Assembly: GCF_033958435.1 (NCBI RefSeq)
Contig: NC_134142.1
Coordinates: forward strand, 97,969,001 to 98,033,000
DNA from: Carettochelys insculpta
Taxonomy: Eukaryota; Chordata; Testudines; Carettochelyidae
DNA: 64,000 bases
Direction: 5' to 3'
This document shows, piece by piece, positions 1 to 11,315 of the stretch. The notes under the pieces were generated by a model. The model was given only the letters and a program-made list of their open reading frames with translations. It made no database searches and was not told where the DNA came from. A program made the position numbers and the translations under genes. How positions within the stretch are numbered: the stretch's first letter is position 1; every line of letters starts with the position of its first letter.

Positions 1-334
1 CAAGATTACATATTAAGAAACAAACAAATATATGCAGAGTACTTTATTTAGCAGTAACAGTAGTATTGTACAGTGTAAACTTATACTGTACTTGCTGTAT
101 TTATTTGTATTTACTTTCACTATACTGTACTTACAGAAAATGTAACTGAAATTTATTTATGATTAAAATACTGGTTATTTGAGCATTCTGGATGTTAGAA
201 TGCCAGATATGAGTTTACTGTAGTACCATGTGGCAGTCTGCTTTCTGAAAATATGCATGTGTGCCAACTTCTGCTTGCAGGAGTATGTGTTTTGCTTTTA
301 CTGAAGACTATGGCATCATTTAGAGTTGTAAGTA

Positions 335-425
335 AAGAGAAGGATATGGTAAGAGACTGAGGCAACTAGGCTTATTTAGTCAGCGGAAGAGTGGGGGCAG
401 CCTTCAACTGGTGCTGAAGCTGGCA
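335..425 (+). repeat. possible CR1 LINE fragment
   Basis: The stretch with AGGCTTATTTAGTCAGCGGA resembles a conserved 3' coding segment of CR1 elements (an 'ggcttgtttagcctg'-like motif followed by a purine-rich run). It is short and diverged, so the call is weak. Confidence 0.3.
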
Positions 426-473
426 TCCAGGGGACTCTCACTCCTTCACTGCAAGGCCTATGTAATCCAGCCC

Positions 474-498
474 AAAAAAAAAAAAAAAAAAAAAAAAA
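474..498. repeat. A25 homopolymer
   Basis: There are 25 consecutive A residues. The run could be the tail of an old retroposed fragment, but no retroposon body is recognisable beside it. Confidence 0.8.
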
Positions 499-1199
499 GG
501 ATTCGGATAATTCAGACTGGAAAGCTCAGGTATACCAATGAATCTGACAAAAAGATGTCCTAGCCAATATTTCATTACAGACAGCTGGAACAATTGGCAT
601 AAAGGGGTTACAAAAGTGCCCCACGCTTTGTTAGTTGGGGGCGAATTTGTATGTAGTTTCAGCATTTTGCGGAAACGGGCTGAATTACATCCACTACACT
701 GACAGACTGCTTCCAATTTATAAATAGAGGCAGATGTCCTTTATCAGTGGATGTGATCCCGCAGTTCTATCTGACTGAAAACTGCCATGTTGAACCAAAG
801 ATATTTCTGCCTGAGGCTAGACAGCTGGGTCCACTACAATACTTCCTACATATGTCTAAAAGGAAATGCTACTTTTATTCAATAAGTCTTGAATGAGGAT
901 TAATCCTTTAGATGCTTAACTTTTAAGACAGACAAAGCTGATGAAGAAATATCTTTTATTCTTGTGGTAGGAGCTACTTTTTGAACTTATATAGAAGTTT
1001 TCTTCATGTCTATTTAACATTGAAAACTTGCTACTTTCACCAACAGAAGATGCTCCAATAAAAGATGTTATTTTTGTCCCTCTAATATCCTGGCACACCT
1101 CATGTGGCTACAACAACACTGCAAGCAAGATTTAAAACACAGATAATAGGGAGGAAATGTTGACCACATAGGGCACAATGATGTTTTTAAGTATATTGG

Positions 1200-1530
1200 T
1201 TTGTGCAGTGGTGCTCTGGGGCAAGATGGGAAAGGGTACAGCTTTGTACCCTGGATGGGGCAGGTTCAAGAGCACAAGGGGCTGTGCCAAGGGCATTGTG
1301 CCCTCAGTGCCACCCAGATCACAGTGCTGGATCCCCTGTATTCCCTCCAGCTATGTGCAATGGTGCATCGGTGCTGCCGTGGCACTTCAAAGGGGCCCGG
1401 AGCTCTGGCCACCACAGCTACCAAAATAGCATCAGTGATGGGTGCAGCTCTGGGCCCCTTTGAAATGCCAGGCCCTGGGACAACTGCCATCTTTGTCTCC
1501 CCGCTACTCGTGACAGTGGGTCTGGTTTTC
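1200..1530. repeat. GC-rich interspersed repeat with internal hairpin
   Basis: The segment contains a diverged inverted pair, CTTCAAAGGGGCCC (near 1385) and GGGCCCCTTTGAAATGCC (near 1453). The same module occurs at 30075-30175 inside a TIR element. The overlapping reading frames of 83-126 codons on both strands have no recognisable domain and follow from the GC content. I cannot find the termini of this copy. Confidence 0.5.
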
Positions 1531-2918
1531 TGTGGAAGCTTAAAAAGTGTCATATTAAAATATCTGGAAAAAATTAAGTGATTTGAAGAACAAATGCCTT
1601 AGAGTTTAAAAGATTCACTGTTTTAAGTCATTTAACAGATTTATCATGTTGGTTTACACATTTTTCTTTTAAAATTCTTGTCAAGTTTAAACATTTAATA
1701 TTTTGCTCAGAGAATTATCTGATTTTCAAACTGAGCTCTGAATTTAGAAAGTTTTGGTTTGTAAAATGTCAGGGTTTTGGGAGATATTGGTTCTGTTTTC
1801 AAAATATCAGAAATTTTCATATTGTATTGTTTTGCTAGATTAGATCAAATAGAAACAAAACATTAACAGGTTAATTTCAAAAATTGCTAATTTCATTGTG
1901 AGAAATTTCACTAGGAGATTGTGTTGTTATGTGCAAAAATGACTTGAAACAGTCAAACAAATGTATTTAAGTAAGGCCCTATACTGGTCTCCATTTAACT
2001 GATGTAAGTCAGAAGAAATTGCACTGAATGAAATGAAAGTTCACAAAAGAGAGGAGAATGATGTGCAGATCTTGGTTCAGAATTGCCTCTGTATATAAAT
2101 ATTCCTGCTCTGTAATCTGTAAGTCAGGAAACAGAGTATATTTTCCTTAAAATACTTCTGATTTTAAATGCCTTAGCTTAGATGTTTTGAGCTATTATAG
2201 CTGTCAGATTAGTAGTACTTGGGGGCATGTAGAGAATTATAGCAATAGATAAACGTTATTTTACCTCACTGCTATCTGGGACCCAACATCAACACCAGTT
2301 AAGCATACTGTTAAAATGGTTGTAAGCAAATCAGTTGGGACTTACCAACTTCATCATTTTGGCAAGATTTCCTAAAGTAGAGTGAAAGTAGGGGACTGGG
2401 TGGGAAAAGGTTTTCTCTTCCCATATGAAAAAAATTAAGAATTCAAATATTTATCCTTTCAAAGGAAAAACCAGAAGAGCCAGTACCTTGGCACTGAGGT
2501 GGATGTTGAGATCCACATTTAACTCCCTGGGCTGAATCAGTGAAAGAAGGTTGAAAGGGGACTCTTTTGCACCTATTAATGCTCTTTGGACTGACTAGTG
2601 AGTGGAGCTATGTTTTTACTTCACAGTGTGCTCATCTGTGCCAAATGAGGGAGTGACAAAGACAACTGAAGCAGACAAGGCCCAGCAGACCACTGTACTA
2701 CTCCATTTATCAGTTCAAATAGATTTAAATAGAATAAGTCCAAAATAAACAAAGTCAATGCAGTCCCTTTCTCTTTTAGGTGATAATATAAACCAGTGAA
2801 AGCTTGGTCAGCACTCACAATAATTTTGAAAGTCTGCTGTTAATTAGGAATATTCTTAAAATGTAATAGTTTATCACAATAATTTCATTTAAGAAAGAAT
2901 ACATACAAGAACACTTAC

Positions 2919-3077
2919 CTCTCTTTCTAACATTAAGCCTTCTGCCCGCAGGTTCTTTTCAAAAGTGTTTCTTTTTTCTATTTGCAGACTTGACTTTTTG
3001 TAGACCAAGATGTAATCAATGCGTTTTTTACCATCTTTGAAAAAAAGGCCTGATGATGCTGTAGCATTCATCTCACT
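2919..3077 (-). CDS. ANO3: anoctamin-3, exon 5 (dimerisation domain start)
   Basis: This internal exon of 53 complete codons starts in phase 0 after a TTTTTCAG acceptor and ends in phase 0 at a GTAAGT donor. It encodes the start of the anoctamin dimerisation domain, with the hallmark blocks [14 protein letters not shown] and [17 protein letters not shown]. The second block is the ANO3 form; its closest paralogue ANO4 differs there (from memory). Anoctamins are ten-helix membrane proteins of the TMEM16 family that scramble lipids or conduct ions in response to calcium. ANO3 is mainly neuronal, has been linked to modulation of sodium-activated potassium channels, and its human mutations cause dystonia (established knowledge). 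This region lies in the cytosol. The frame is open and no lesion is seen, so the gene appears intact here. The following exon is outside the window. Confidence 0.96.
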
Positions 3078-3844
3078 CTGAAAAACAAAATTGGTTACAA
3101 ATAAGATTACACATTAAAAAATGTAAAAAACTAAACAAATACTGCACAGTGCAAGGCACATGTTCATAGTGTTGCATGTGACCCGCTAATTAGAGAAGCA
3201 GGCATGGACAAAGCTGACAACTCTTTTCCAGAATCTCATGTTGAATTACAAACACATTTTAGTTATTACATTTGCCAAGAAAATCTTCAAGCATGAACTG
3301 AATACCAAACTCCTATACAGCTTTTGGAGTTTGCTGAATGCCTGAAACAGCTCTGCATTATGAAGTGCCACCCCATTCATTTCAACAGATGCTACATCAG
3401 ATGCTACTTTAAATATCAACACTTAGGTAGTTCACTGCTTATCAATCACATCATTGAAGAAAGGAGATGTGCCAGCTACAGAGTTCTTCACATGCATTTC
3501 CCAAAATGTGGGAAGCAAAGGTATTGAAGCAATGTGACAAAAATAGGCATAAATCATTTAACACAACATAGCAAGTGGAAGAAAAGATTGGGTTCATTCT
3601 TTTAAATAGGGACTCAATTTTCAAATGTTTAAGAGTGATGTCATGCAAAAACAAAACCCCCTGACAAACTCATAGTATCAAAGACATGGCAGAAAGCTCA
3701 ACTTTTGTCTTACTCTCAGACCTGGAAAGTGACTCTTATTCACTCTTGTTAACAAAAAAGATAAAAGAGTCAAGTAAAAATGTCTACAAAGTTTAATGAC
3801 AATTGCAGGAAACGTTGTTTTAGAGCTTTATAATACAAAGAGTC

Positions 3845-4162
3845 GGTTTGAATAACCCGTGGAACTCCTTGCTGGAGGATGTTGTGAAGGTCAAGACTAT
3901 AGTAGAGTTTAAAAAAGACCAAGATAAATTCATGGAGGATAGGTCCATCAATGGCTATGAGCCAGGAGGAGCATGGAGGGTGTTCCTAGCCTCAGTTTGC
4001 CAGAGGCTGGAAATGGGCGACAGGGAATTGATCACTTGATGATTGCCTGTTCTGTTCATTCCCTATGGGGCACCTGGCATTGGCCACTGTTGGAAGACAA
4101 GATACTGGGCTTGATGGACCTATGGTCTGTCCCAGTATGGCGGTTCTTATGTTCTTATGGTA
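3845..4162 (+). mobile_element. CR1 LINE 3' end
   Basis: The reading frame carries the C-terminal CR1 signature WNSLLEDVVKVKTIVEFKK, then FMEDRSINGYEPGG and, after a frame change, SLSLPEAGNGRQGIDHLM. The 3' untranslated part ends with TGGACCTATGGTCTGTCCCA and two copies of GTTCTTAT, the octamer tail typical of CR1. The copy is 5'-truncated and frameshifted, as most CR1 copies are. It lies antisense to ANO3. Confidence 0.92.
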
Positions 4163-4556
4163 TGCCTCTGGAAACCAGATTTAGAATGGGATCATTGTTA
4201 CTCTGACAAGTCTGGAGTAACATTCTAACAAAAGCACAACCAGGGCTGTAATCTGACATTGATTTTTGGAACAGACAATAGTGAGTAATATTGTATATGG
4301 GGAACACTTAGAGCAGTGGGTAAACATTTTATCTTCATCAAAAAAAAAAGGATAAAACCCATATGCTATAAAGAGACACCATTGGGTTACTAGTCGCTAT
4401 GGGAGGGTTTGGTTTAATTGCTTATCTGCAATTTTTGTCTTTCTTAAACTTCTCCTCTTGTGCTTATAGGTTAATCCCACAGCCGGGAATTTGTTTTTTT
4501 AACTTTTATACTTTATTTCCCCCACGAACAATAGCTTTTTTCCATTCTGACTCTAG

Positions 4557-4847
4557 GGCACTGTCTACACCTAGTAAAAACTTCGAAATGGCCACACTAA
4601 TGGCCAAATCGAGGAATGCTAATGAGGCACTGAAATGCACATTTAGTGCCTCACGAGCATGCTGGCGGTCGTGACACTTTGAAACTGCTGCGGTTCACTC
4701 CCATGCAGCTCGGCTACACTGGGGTCCTTTTCAAAAGGACCCCACCAATATCAAAATCCCCTTATTCTCATGAGCTCATTTGGCCATTCGATTTAGCCAT
4801 TAGCATGGCCGTTTTGTTCTGAGTTTTTACTAAGTGTAGACGTAGCC
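4557..4847. mobile_element. MITE, GTCTACAC-terminus family, TSD TAG
   Basis: The 291-bp element starts GGCACTGTCTACAC and ends GTGTAGACGTAGCC, with TIRs that continue inwards through TAGTAAAAACTTCGAAATGG. TAG is duplicated exactly on both sides (4554-4556 and 4848-4850). The interior is a diverged palindrome that includes GGTCCTTTTCAAAAGGACC. It has no coding capacity. Confidence 0.85.
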
Positions 4848-5267
4848 TAGATGTTCAGAAAGCTGGAAATCTAACAGAGAAGACACTTACAAAACCCTCT
4901 GGAAAACAGAGGCATGGATTTTGAACAAACACATGTACAGGGCCCCACCCCACAAAGAGTTTCATTTCTGCCACTCCATTGCAAAACTAAGACATGCTAT
5001 ATCGGCGTTACACATGGCCAAAACCTCACTTTTGTTTTAATATGCATTTGCCATATAGGAAATTTTCTTGATGAGATCACAGGGTTCACGTACAGTAATT
5101 TAGGTTTCTCATTGTGGGGATTCCAGTACTTGGAGCTGTTTGTATATTTCTGCCAAATTTCTCTTATGATAACCAGAAATAGTCATTTCATTAGGCATTG
5201 CAGCACTGCAAGTATTCCTTCAAAATATCTGGTGAAAAACTTCTTATACCTTATACCACTAAGCTAA

Positions 5268-5720
5268 GTGCTTCTGGAGCCCTGCCTAGCCATTTATAGA
5301 ATCAGACCTGCTGACAGGAATTCTGGGCCCCAGGACAGCATAATAAATAGGTTCCCTGTCACCATCCCTCAGACAGAGCCACAACCCCTCAATAAGACGA
5401 CTCACTGGTCAGTTGAAAACCCATCCCCCACCTGCCTAGAGTGCCCCTTCCACCCTCCTTCCACCCCTCACATCCTTGCACAGCTCTACCCCTGGCAGTC
5501 CTGTGTCCAGCTGGGATCCTTTCCCTTCCCTGCCCTGCAGTTCTGCAGATCCAAGCTCCAGGGCTCCCAGCAGTCCTACCATGCTGCTACAGCAGCACTA
5601 TTTAAAAGTCCCCAGGCAGGGCTACAGCAGTGGCAGTGGCTGCAGTAGCTCTTGGCCCCTTACGCCATTGCCCCCTTTGCCCTCCCCTGTCAGTGGGCCT
5701 GTACAGAATCCAACAGGTTA
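5268..5720. repeat. GC-rich repeat-like stretch, unclassified
   Basis: This CT-rich, GC-rich stretch includes TTCTGGGCCCCAGGACAGCA, a motif I associate with an interspersed repeat of turtles but cannot place. The reading frames of 100-126 codons are low-complexity (Pro, Ser and Gln rich) and have no recognisable domain. Confidence 0.3.
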
Positions 5721-7180
5721 TAAAATACCAACCACTACCTTACAAAAGTACAAAAGCAGCCCACAAAGAAAGAGTTAAGGTAAAATTCTGAATCTTGCTG
5801 CTATGTGCATTTTGTTTGTTACAATATTTTCCATACGTCTTTCTACTTTGTACAACCTTTCCAAATTCTCTGCAGATTGCCTTGGCTACATAGCCATGGA
5901 AAACTCTGGTCCATGGTGGTATAAAATACATCTCTTTGGCCTGTTGAAAGCTGTCTTTAACAGCAGGCACTGTTGTCTAATACAGTAAAACGAGTGCTAG
6001 GAGACCTGAAATGCTAGATGTTCAGTACTGTGGGTCGTTTTAAACTACCATATTCCATATAACAGTTGCTTTAATGAAAAACTGCCCGCTGTGGTGTTAC
6101 TGACACATCATTCATTATTTAACTGCTGATACTTATCAGTACTGATATAATCTCAATGGCTTCATGTTTTTCTGAACTCATAATAGTCGGTAAGCAAAAA
6201 GGGTTATGCAACCACAGAACTGATTGTCTGAGAAAGGACACCTAAGGCAAGTTATATATCAGATCCAACTGTGGAATTTAGAGATGAACCAGAACTGAAA
6301 ATCCCCATTATCAAACCTTCACGTTTGAAATGAAACAGAAACATAATCATAAACATATCTTGGTTTGCAAAAACTAAAGCTAGCTAATGAGGGGCTTTTG
6401 TAAGCCAAAAATCAAAACAATCTTTCTTAGACCCTGTGAAGCAACTTGAGAGTATCCTTTCATTTAGCAAGATTTAATAAATTAGGCATTGTGCTTCAAC
6501 TCCAGGTTTCACGTTGGAGTTATCCCATGACCTGAGCAACTGGTGATCATGTCTCCTTTTCCTTACACGAGTCAAATTTTTCAAAATCAAACACAAACAG
6601 GCTCTGGGAGAAGTTCAGTATATTAAGAATTCCATATCATATGGAAATTTGAAGTGTAGCTGTGGTCAGAACAAGTAATTGTAAAAACATCATCCTTCTC
6701 AATACATACACGCTGCACGGGTAAGATTAACTTCTTAGAAAGTGCAGCAAAGTTGCCGCACCAAATACCCCCTTCTGAGCATCAGAGGTGTCACAGCCCC
6801 GTCTCAGTTCCAGCCCTTCGCTGCAGCCATCCTTTGGCCTACCCCTTATGTAGGAGTGCCCTAGCCCTCCAGCCAGACTACTTTAGATTTCTGCCCCTTC
6901 TGTGGACAGAAAACCTTTCCTAAAAACCAACAGAAAAGCATGAAAAACCAAACCATTCAGTCCACCTGGGCTCAGCTGGCTGATGCCTTGTCACAGGCAT
7001 ACTTCTGCTGCATTAGATGGTTCTCCTGTCTAAACACAGGCTACTGTGCTTCAATAAATTCCATAAGCCAATGTCAAGCACGCTCCTTTCCTCACTCTGG
7101 GTTTAAGTAAGCTACAACTCCTGAGGTCCCTATCTCAAGTCTAGTTTCCAGTTTATGCCTAGAGAAGACTGTCCACTTAA

Positions 7181-7471
7181 GGCTGCATCTAGACTTGCCT
7201 TGAAGGTTGACGGCTGTTCCACAATTTTTGGTACGCCAATTGCTTACCAAAAATCTACTTTGCAGCAGTCGACTTCTGTGTCTGTCTTCACCGCAGAAGG
7301 TCAACAGAAGTGCTCCTCCCATCGACCATCCTTACTACCATGTGGCTCAGGAGGTGTTCCAGGGTCAACAATGACCCTGGACCATGCCGTTTTGTGCTTG
7401 CACAAAACAGCACCTTGGAAGATCAACCCAGAGCGGCTGATCTTCTCCAGTACGTGTAGATGGATGTAGCC
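7181..7471. mobile_element. MITE, GTCTACAC-terminus family
   Basis: The 291-bp element starts GGCTGCATCTAGAC and ends GTGTAGATGGATGTAGCC. The flanks are TAA and TCA, so a target duplication is not exact. The interior has GGTCAACAATGACC and TTTTGTGCTTGCACAAAA hairpins. It contains no protein gene. Confidence 0.7.
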
Positions 7472-8252
7472 TCATTCCCAGCTGCTTCACAGAGATAGGG
7501 ACCCCTTGCCCAGCACTCTTCTGGGTCTCCAACTGGGCTCACCCAGCTCTTTATGAAAAAAAAATATCTCTCCTCATTCCCAAAGCTAGGCTTCACCTCT
7601 AGTCTTCCTTCCAGTGCAAACAGACAGCTTAAATGGCTTCTCAAATCCTTATTAATCCTTTCATGGCACATGTGGGTTAACATCCTATCAGAAAGGGGCA
7701 ATTTAAAAGACTTTTTCATTAGTGGACTCTGGAGAGCCTTTTTTAAAGTAAGTTTCTAGCCTTCACATTTGCAAAGGAAAGTTTACTGACTTAGAGGCTC
7801 AAAAACTAGAATGAAAATAAAAATATTCCCAAACTCAGTATTTTTTTAAAATCTGATTTTAAGGCAATCCCTTGATTTTTTTACCTGGCTCGCATGCTGG
7901 TGATCTGGAAAAAAGACATTTTTATCCATCTGAAGCCAGAACTTTGGATGACTGGAAGGGACAGGTCTCGACTTCACTATAATTATGTCTACTTTAATTA
8001 GTTTAATAGGTACTGAAAAAATGAACATACATGAATATTGATTATGATACATTATACATCGTTTTGTTTCCTCCACTATAAACCCCCTTCATTTTATGTG
8101 ATCAGTACCTTATTTTCTGAGTATTACCCAAGATTTCAGTGGCATCAGTGGGACACCTCATGAAATAAGGTTCGATTTGGAATAAAGGGTGGCAGACTCA
8201 GGCCCATTGGGATTTTTGTAAAATAGCTTCAGAGTGACTGCTTGCAAAGTAA

Positions 8253-8547
8253 GGCTTGGGCTATACTAGGCAGGTAAGTCAATTGCAGATACACAATTCT
8301 TGCTACAGCAGTTGCTTAGTTAGAATCAACTTACCTCTATCAATTTAACTGGCCATCCACATAGAGGGAAGTTCACAGGAGAAACTCTCCCTTTAACCTC
8401 CTTTACTTCTCCTGATAGCCAGAAGTATAGGGGTCAACTACCAATCCTAGATATTTCAATTTCACATGTCTCTACTAGGTGCATGAAATTGAACTCTGGA
8501 AGAGGAACTCTTAACAGGTCAACCTTCCCTGCAGTACAGAAAAGCCC
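8253..8547. mobile_element. MITE with AGGCTT terminus, probable TSD TAA
   Basis: The left end GGCTTGGGCTATACT and the right end AGTACAGAAAAGCCC are inverted and diverged. TAA occurs on both outer sides if one extra G in the right terminus is allowed. The interior is AT-rich with no reading frame. It is more diverged than the other members of the group. Confidence 0.5.
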
Positions 8548-9547
8548 TAACGTACTACACTCAACACGAGAAAGTGTCAGAATGCGCCCAACAGGAGTTC
8601 TAAAATGATTCCAACAGAGTACACTGTACAGCCTAAGCTATACAAGTTCAATGCTATCTAGGGGCCACTTGGGGGGGGCAGCACGCTGTGGAGAGACTGA
8701 TTTAAGTTTCACAACTTCATCTACATGATTATCGTACTGAAGTCAACATACTTCAATCTACTCACTATGGTGACTTTGATGCAGTATGTCAACATGAAAC
8801 ACTCTCCCTTCAACTTTCCTTGCACATTTGTGAAGTACTGGGGTTGATGGAACAATGATCAGTGGTTGATTCGATCACTATCCTGCCAATCACGCCCAAA
8901 GGTGAGAGGGGTCCTGGGGGAGCCATCAACCATGTGCCCCTGCTTTGCTCAGCTTCTGTCAGTCCCCCTGCTCCACCCCGACTGCCTCTTTTTCTGACAA
9001 TGCTGCACTGCTTCCAGTGAGTGTAGGGGTTGTCTCACCCCCTCCCCCAAATGGTGCAGCCCTAGTGTGAATCTAGAGCAAGCTTGCACTGCTCTCAGAC
9101 TGTAGCACTGGCAGTAAGCAGGGGTAGGGACAGAAGCTGGGGGGAGGGGGTGCATGCAACCCCTCACCCATCCCTACACATCATGCCTGATCAGGATAGC
9201 CGTGAACAGGCCTTCTGTTGTATTGACTCAGGTTATCTTAAATTATTTGCAGTAGAATCTTCATTTATATTGTGAACTTAAACTTCTTTATGAAAATGGA
9301 TATTTGTTAAAATTAAACATTTACTATTTTAATATAATGGAAAACTTTTTTGCAATAAGAAAGTTGCGAAAAGTTTCTCAGAGAAAAAGTGTGATTGCTC
9401 ATAAAAATGCTGCCAGCTTTGCTTACGGGGCAACAGCACATGCATTAAGTAACACTATCTCTGAAGCTGCAGTATTCTCTATACCTCCTTATATTCTGTA
9501 TAGGGAATACAATACACATTCAGGTAATGTTATTTAGACATCTAAGG

Positions 9548-10214
9548 CAGAGGTGTCCACATGTGGCCTGGGGGCCAGAATCTGGCCCACAGAGCCTTCT
9601 CATCCAGCACGTGGAGCAGGAAGTGGCGCTATGTTGAAAAGCGGCTGGGCACCTCTGAGCCACTTGTGGCTCTTTAAGGGGCCATTTGCAGCTCCCAATG
9701 CTGCTGCCATTCACTCTTCCTCTGGCTCCTTGTCCTGCTGCACTAAAAGAGTAAAACTGACATGTAATTGGTTTAACAGCCAGCAGGAGGGATGTGGTCT
9801 TTAAACCAATTAAATTTGAGTCCCATCATTTCAGTGTGGCATGATGAGCTGCCCCCTGCCATGCTGTACATGGGGGAAGGGAGCAGGAGGGCAGGAAGGA
9901 GCTGCACAACCATGCTGAGGAGGAGACAGCAGCCCAGCAAAGGAGCAGTGGGGGGCAGAAGCACCCAGAGCTCCTGTGTATAGTATATTAATCATGGGTT
10001 TGGGGCTGTGAGGGGTTTAAATGTGGGGGGGAGGCAGCAGTTTGGGGCTCTGAGGGATTCAAGCCTGGGGGGAAAGTGGGGTGGCATTTTGGGGCTGTGA
10101 GGAGTTTAAGCTTGGGGGCTAGGAGGGCAGAAGTTTGGGGCTATTTTGTGTTCAGCCCATGGAACACATAAAAAAATGCCATGTGGCCCTCAGTGAAAAA
10201 AGGTTGGCCACCCC
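9548..10214. mobile_element. hAT-like non-autonomous element
   Basis: The left end CAGAGGTGTCCACATGTGGC and the right end GCCATGTGGCCCTCAGTG...GGTTGGCCACCCC are typical of hAT/Charlie-type termini (CAG plus GGTGGCCAA when reversed). I could not find a clean 8-bp target duplication, so the right boundary is approximate. The interior is GC-rich and includes a small minisatellite. Confidence 0.6.
9998..10139. repeat. minisatellite, about 46-bp unit, 3 copies
   Basis: Three diverged units each begin with TTTGGGGCT(G/C)TGAGG, near 9998, 10041 and 10089, and a fourth unit is cut short at about 10134. The array lies inside the hAT-like element. Confidence 0.7.
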
Positions 10215-10676
10215 AATCACAGTTAAGAGGGGTTACTGCAAAGGTAACCCTCTGATTCCTCAAAATGTTCCCTCTGTCAGTTTTTACATGCATATATGAA
10301 GGACTAAATGCAACCGCTGCATAATCAATTTTTGAAAAAGAGAGAAACCCAGTACTGACCACATTTCTGCTGGTAAATATTTGCCATTTCTTGAATTATT
10401 TGCATTACTTAGGATGAGCAGTAAAATAGCTTGACAGTAACATTTTTAAGCCATTATATGCATCTCCAGTACTGCATATATAATGAAAATGTGTATTTAG
10501 GTAACATCATGCTTTCTTGTACCTGCAGCCATTAAACATTATATTTGCTTTAGTTAAAACATACCCATTTACTAAACTGCAACATGAAGTGTTCAGAAAA
10601 AGTACCTTTTCTGTTGTAGATCAAAATTAGAGTTTTGCATCCAAACACAGCTAGAAGCAACGAAGATACTGTAGGA

Positions 10677-11315
10677 CAGCATTTTTCAACCTTTTTTCAT
10701 AAAGTACTCATTTAAAACAATATAAACACCCCGGGTACCCACAATTTTCAGACATATATATCTATATAAATATAGCTATAGATATATAATTTACAAATTT
10801 ATTTTATATAGCTATATTTTACACACACACACATACACACACACACACACAGATAAAAATAAATATATAATATATGGCTTAATGCCCTCCCCCTCCCTCA
10901 CAGCCAGGCATTCCCAGCCCTGCGCAGCCCAATCCCCCACCCTTTCCTCAGAGCCAGGCCCCCAGCTGCCCCAAATCAATTCCCCTCCCCCAGAGCCAGA
11001 CTCCCCCAGACCTCCAACCTAATCCAACCCTCCACCTCCACCTCAGAGGCAGGAACTCTAATCCAACACTCCCACCCCACTCTAACGCAATTCCTGGGAC
11101 TCACTGGAGCCGCTGCCACTACCACTGCCACTATGAGCTTCTCCTTCCAATTGCTGGGGTGAATGTGGAATGGTAGGCAGCACTCCTGGCACATGTCTCC
11201 AAGCAGGAGCTGCATTTCACTGTTCAAAGAGCTGAACATGGCTCGAGAGCTGTTTGCCCCCAGACTTCTCTCACGTACTCCTAGGGGTAGGCGTACCAAG
11301 GGTTGAGAGGAACTG
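10677..11315. mobile_element. hAT non-autonomous element, TSD CTGTAGGA
   Basis: The 639-bp element starts CAGCATTTTTCAACCTTT and ends AAGGGTTGAGAGGAACTG, which when reversed gives a matching hAT terminus. The 8-bp sequence CTGTAGGA is duplicated exactly at 10669-10676 and 11316-11323. The length of the duplication and the termini together identify a hAT element. The interior has an AT/CA microsatellite and a CT-rich half, and no transposase. Confidence 0.88.
10752..10877. repeat. AT-rich and (AC)n microsatellite
   Basis: A run of TATATA, TATAGATATA and TATATAGCTATA motifs is followed by interrupted (AC)n at about 10814-10850 and more TATA-rich sequence. It lies within the hAT element. Confidence 0.85.

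Larger units (their letters stand above)
1..2918 (-). other. ANO3: ANO3 intron 5 (5' part), mostly unannotated
   Basis: This is the part of the intron that follows the exon at 2919-3077. I searched it for the next anoctamin exon (the rest of the dimerisation domain) and found no reading frame that resembles it. It holds a possible CR1 scrap near 335-425, a 25-base A run, and a GC-rich repeat module at 1200-1530. I see nothing specific in 1531-2918, which is plain AT-rich sequence. Confidence 0.7.

Noticed and set aside
1178..1581. Four overlapping frames of 83-126 codons as a small gene
   Set aside because: They lie in a GC-rich interspersed repeat on both strands, and no splice sites or domain support them.
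9548..10214. 8-bp target duplication for this hAT-like element
   Set aside because: The best alignments of the flanks agree at only four of eight positions, so the boundary is left approximate.
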